Under the pieces are notes generated by a model, which ran no database searches, was not told the origin of the DNA, and worked only from the letters and a program-made list of their open reading frames with translations. Shown piece by piece: positions 6,691-9,203 of a DNA stretch of 9,203 bases. Position numbers and translations under genes: made by a program. Position 1 is the stretch's first letter. Every line of letters begins with the position of its first letter. The DNA lies in contig JAQVME010000037.1 of the NCBI GenBank assembly GCA_028703745.1, positions 1 through 9,203 of the forward strand. Direction: 5' to 3'. This DNA is from Clostridia bacterium. Its GTDB lineage: Bacteria; Bacillota; Clostridia; Christensenellales; DTU072.

Positions 6691-8016
6691 ATGATAAAAC
6701 CCCTTGTCGCCATAGTAGGCAGACCCAACGTCGGGAAGTCTACGTTCTTTAACAGAATGGCAGGTAGACGAGTCAGTATAGTAAAGGACATTCCGGGCGT
6801 TACGCGAGACCGGATTTATGCCGATTCGGAATGGTGCGGCTACGAATTCACTATGGTGGATACCGGCGGCATAGAAATTCACAGTCAGGACACTATGTGG
6901 CTTCACATAAAAAAACAAGCCGAGCTTGCAATGGAGCTTGCCGAAGTCATACTGTTCATTGTAGACGGACAGCAGGGAGTGACTGCCGACGACTATGACG
7001 TCGCCAACTTGCTGCGTATGTCAAAAAAGCCCGTAGTGCTTGCCGTCAACAAGATAGACAACCGCAATATGAATATGTTCTATGACTTTTATAAGCTGGG
7101 TCTTGGCGATCCCATACCCATTTCTTCCGAACTGGGTCTAAACCTCGGCGACTTGCTTGACGAGGTAGTAAAGCATTTTGATAAACAACAGCTTACGGAA
7201 GAGGAAGACCAAAAGCCCGCCCCGATAAAAATTGCCGTTGTAGGCAAGCCCAACGCGGGAAAATCCTCGCTTGTCAACAAGCTTCTGGGCTATGAGAGAA
7301 CGATAGTCACAGACATTGCCGGCACAACGCGCGACGCCATAGACACGCCTTTCACCGTAGACGGCACGGATTATGTCATAATCGACACCGCAGGGTTGCG
7401 AAAAAAAAGTAAGGTCAGCGGTGATGTCGAATATTATAGCAATATCAGGAGTATTGACGCCATAAGGCGCGCCGACGTAGTGGCGGTGGTTGTCGACGCA
7501 AGCGAAGAACTCAGCGAACAGGACATAAGGATTTGCGGTATAGTACACGAAAGCCGCAAGCCCTCTGTCATCATAATGAACAAGTGGGATACCGTCGAGA
7601 AGGACACCTTTACCATAAACAAATTCAACGATATGCTAAAGGAACAGCTGAAGTTTATGGACTATTTCAAGCCCTTATACATCAGCGCGCTGACGGGCAA
7701 AAGAGTAAATCTTGTGCTGGATTCATTGCACGAGGTTTACACAAAGGCATCCCAAAGAATAACCACAGGCACCCTAAACGACGTATTGCATGACGCTATC
7801 GCCATGAACGAGCCGCCGTCAAAGAACGGACGAAAACTCAAGATATACTTTATTACACAGGTTTCGGCGAATCCGCCGGCATTCGTGCTTTTCGTAAACG
7901 ATCCCTTGCTGCTGCATTTCTCGTACAAAAGATATATAGAGAACTCGCTGCGCAAGGCATTCGATTTTTCCGGCACGCCCATTGTGCTTATGATCCGCGA
8001 CAAAAAAGAAATGTAA
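6691..8016 (+). CDS. der: Ribosome biogenesis GTPase Der (EngA)
   Basis: Der is an essential GTPase with two tandem G domains that binds the 50S subunit during late assembly. The 441-residue product has the usual length. G domain 1 has GRPNVGKS (10-17), DTGG (57-60) and NKID (120-123). G domain 2 has GKPNAGKS (185-192), DTAG (232-235), NKWD (297-300) and SALTG (332-336). The C-terminal KH-like domain spans about 355-441 and contains the segment LKIYFITQVSANPPAFVLFVN. All nucleotide-binding motifs are intact. The start at 6691 gives the family N-terminus (MIKPLVAIVGRPNVGKS); the extra 13 codons back to 6652 overlap the DUF512 gene and are not conserved. It is 5 nt after the DUF512 gene and 19 nt before the aminotransferase gene, so co-transcription is likely. 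No terminator is seen on either side. Confidence 0.97.
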   Translation: MIKPLVAIVGRPNVGKSTFFNRMAGRRVSIVKDIPGVTRDRIYADSEWCGYEFTMVDTGGIEIHSQDTMWLHIKKQAELAMELAEVILFIVDGQQGVTADDYDVANLLRMSKKPVVLAVNKIDNRNMNMFYDFYKLGLGDPIPISSELGLNLGDLLDEVVKHFDKQQLTEEEDQKPAPIKIAVVGKPNAGKSSLVNKLLGYERTIVTDIAGTTRDAIDTPFTVDGTDYVIIDTAGLRKKSKVSGDVEYYSNIRSIDAIRRADVVAVVVDASEELSEQDIRICGIVHESRKPSVIIMNKWDTVEKDTFTINKFNDMLKEQLKFMDYFKPLYISALTGKRVNLVLDSLHEVYTKASQRITTGTLNDVLHDAIAMNEPPSKNGRKLKIYFITQVSANPPAFVLFVNDPLLLHFSYKRYIENSLRKAFDFSGTPIVLMIRDKKEM

Positions 8017-8017
8017 C

Positions 8018-8023
8018 AAGGAG
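8018..8023 (+). promoter_or_regulatory. Ribosome binding site of the aminotransferase gene
   Basis: AAGGAG starts 2 nt after the der stop codon and is a strong Shine-Dalgarno sequence. The distance to the ATG at 8036 is 12 nt, longer than the usual 5-9. No nearer start codon exists, so the long spacing appears real. Confidence 0.65.
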
Positions 8024-8035
8024 AATATAAATAAT

Positions 8036-9203
8036 ATGCAAAGCCGTACAAAAATTTATTTAGAAGAACAAATGCAGCTTTACAACAGTTTCAAGGCTAT
8101 GGGTCTCAACCTCGATATGTCGAGGGGCAAACCCTGCAAAGAGCAACTGGACTTATCAAACGGTATGCTCGACGTTCTGAACTCAACAACTACTGATTTC
8201 AGCAAGCCTGACTACCGCAATTATGGACTTGTCGACGGCGCGCCCGAAGCAAAGAGCTTTTTTGCCGAGCTTTGCGGAGTATTCGCAGAAGAAATAATGG
8301 TGCTGGGTAACGCCAGTTTGAATATTATGTACGATAGTATTCAACGTGGTATGCAGTTCGGGTTTTCCGGTAAGGCGCCAATGAACGCGCAAGGTAAGCT
8401 TAAATGGCTGTGCCCCGTGCCCGGCTATGACAGGCACTTCGCTGTTACGCAGCTGTTCGGCTTTGAGATGATAAACATACCTATGACTGCCGACGGTCCT
8501 GATATGGACGCCATAGAGAAGCTTGTATCCGAGGACGAAACCGTCAAGGGCATATGGTGCGTACCGAAGTATTCGAACCCGCAGGGCGTAGTATATTCTG
8601 ATGCCACCGTAAAGCGGTTTGCCGCGCTTTCGCCAAAAGCCGCCGATTTCAGAATATATTGGGACAATGCGTATATGGTACATCATCTCGGCGAAGACAT
8701 AACCTTGTTGAATTTGCTTGGAGAAGCCAAAAAGAACGGCAAAGAGGACATGGTCTTTATGTTCGGCTCGACGTCAAAAATTACTTTTGCAGGCGCAGGC
8801 GTATCCTTTATGTGCGCGAGCAAGGCAAACATAGACTATTCCAAAAAGCTTATGACAATACAGTCAATAGGTCCCGATAAACTCAATCAGCTTTCCCACA
8901 TAAGGTATTTTGGCAGCGTAGCAAAGCTGCTAGAGCATATGCAAAAGCACTCCGCCTTATTGAAGCCAAAATTTGACGTAGTCGAAAGAGTGCTTACGGA
9001 GGAGCTTGCCGGCTTTGCCGTATGGCTGAGACCCACGGGCGGGTATTTTGTCAGCTGTAACTTAAAGGAAGGTACGGCGAAAAGAACTGTTGAGCTGGCA
9101 AAGCAAGCCGGCGTAATTTTCACCCCGGCCGGCGCAACATATCCGTACGGCAAAGACCCCGCCGACCGCAATATCAGGATAGCTCCCACGTTGCCGCCGA
9201 TAG
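8036..9203 (+). CDS. PLP-dependent aminotransferase, aspartate aminotransferase-like (PF12897 type), 3' end outside window
   Basis: The frame is open for 389 codons to the window end; the final TAG letters are out of frame. The N-terminus (QMQLYNSFKAMGLNLDMSRGKP) and the whole layout match the fold-type I family of aspartate aminotransferases first described as MocR-like/alanine aminotransferases, which transfer amino groups between aspartate and 2-oxoglutarate. PLP features are Asn181 in YSNPQG, Asp210 and Tyr213 in WDNAY, the Schiff-base Lys248 in GSTSK, and Arg381 in NIRIAPTLPP, which should bind the substrate carboxylate. Family members are about 420-430 residues as I recall, so roughly 30-40 residues are missing. 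It follows der by 19 nt and is probably in the same operon. Substrate specificity is inferred from family resemblance only. Confidence 0.88.
   Translation, partial: MQSRTKIYLEEQMQLYNSFKAMGLNLDMSRGKPCKEQLDLSNGMLDVLNSTTTDFSKPDYRNYGLVDGAPEAKSFFAELCGVFAEEIMVLGNASLNIMYDSIQRGMQFGFSGKAPMNAQGKLKWLCPVPGYDRHFAVTQLFGFEMINIPMTADGPDMDAIEKLVSEDETVKGIWCVPKYSNPQGVVYSDATVKRFAALSPKAADFRIYWDNAYMVHHLGEDITLLNLLGEAKKNGKEDMVFMFGSTSKITFAGAGVSFMCASKANIDYSKKLMTIQSIGPDKLNQLSHIRYFGSVAKLLEHMQKHSALLKPKFDVVERVLTEELAGFAVWLRPTGGYFVSCNLKEGTAKRTVELAKQAGVIFTPAGATYPYGKDPADRNIRIAPTLPPI

Noticed and set aside
7401..7408. A8 run in der (also at 252-259 in pyrF and 5573-5580 in the DUF512 gene) as possible transcriptional slippage or frameshift sites
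   Set aside because: All three genes are intact in frame, the der run encodes the RKKSK segment just after DTAG, and no alternative product or stimulatory structure is evident.
8026..8031. TATAAA before the aminotransferase as a -10 promoter box
   Set aside because: No -35 lies at a usable distance (the bases 17 nt upstream are A-rich), and it overlaps the spacer of a strong SD. It is probably just A/T-rich leader sequence.
1..9203. Mobile element, phage, CRISPR or defence system
   Set aside because: Every gene is a recognised chromosomal family, spacing is tight, and no transposase, integrase, repeat array or terminal inverted repeat is visible.

Overview
The window looks like chromosomal housekeeping DNA from a low-to-moderate GC Bacillota, most likely an uncultured member of the Clostridia. 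Evidence for this is the two-subunit NAD-type dihydroorotate dehydrogenase (PyrK/PyrD class 1B), the short clostridial-type PyrE, an RqcH/NFACT protein, a DUF512 radical SAM gene directly before der, purine-rich ribosome binding sites, and frequent ATA and AGA codons. GC is in the 40s percent by eye. I see no mobile element, CRISPR array, tRNA or rRNA, and no gap between genes longer than about 115 bases.

Region 1 (1-3637, + strand) is the distal part of a de novo pyrimidine operon: pyrF (5' end outside the window), carA, pyrK, pyrD, pyrE. The last four genes are joined by 4-base ATGA stop/start overlaps, which implies one mRNA and translational coupling. PyrK and PyrD form the electron-transfer and catalytic halves of dihydroorotate dehydrogenase, PyrE makes OMP, and PyrF makes UMP. 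CarA is the glutaminase subunit of carbamoyl-phosphate synthase, but its partner carB is not in its usual place after carA.

Region 2 (3634-5289, - strand) is rqcH, the bacterial NEMF/Rqc2 homologue that tags stalled nascent chains on the 50S subunit. It converges on pyrE with a 4-base overlap (TTAA), so neither transcript has intergenic room to terminate. A good terminator hairpin for the pyr operon lies inside the 3' end of rqcH, and a weaker one for rqcH lies inside the 3' end of pyrE.

Region 3 (5290-5404) is a 115-bp divergent promoter region. Two TTGACT -35 boxes point outwards in mirror geometry, each exactly 35 nt before the A of its gene's ATG. The rqcH promoter is near-consensus (TTGACT-N17-TATAAT), and both predicted transcription starts fall on the A of the start codon, which suggests leaderless mRNAs. 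An 8-bp direct repeat lies between the two -35 boxes.

Region 4 (5405-9203, + strand) is a probable operon: a PDZ/radical SAM/DUF512 protein of unknown function, the double GTPase Der (50S assembly), and a PF12897-type aspartate aminotransferase cut off by the window end. RqcH and Der both act on the large ribosomal subunit, so the DUF512 enzyme between them may be linked to ribosome or tRNA biology; that is inference only. No obviously new multi-gene system is visible. The best leads are the mirrored leaderless promoter pair, the reciprocally embedded terminators, and the carA gene without carB.
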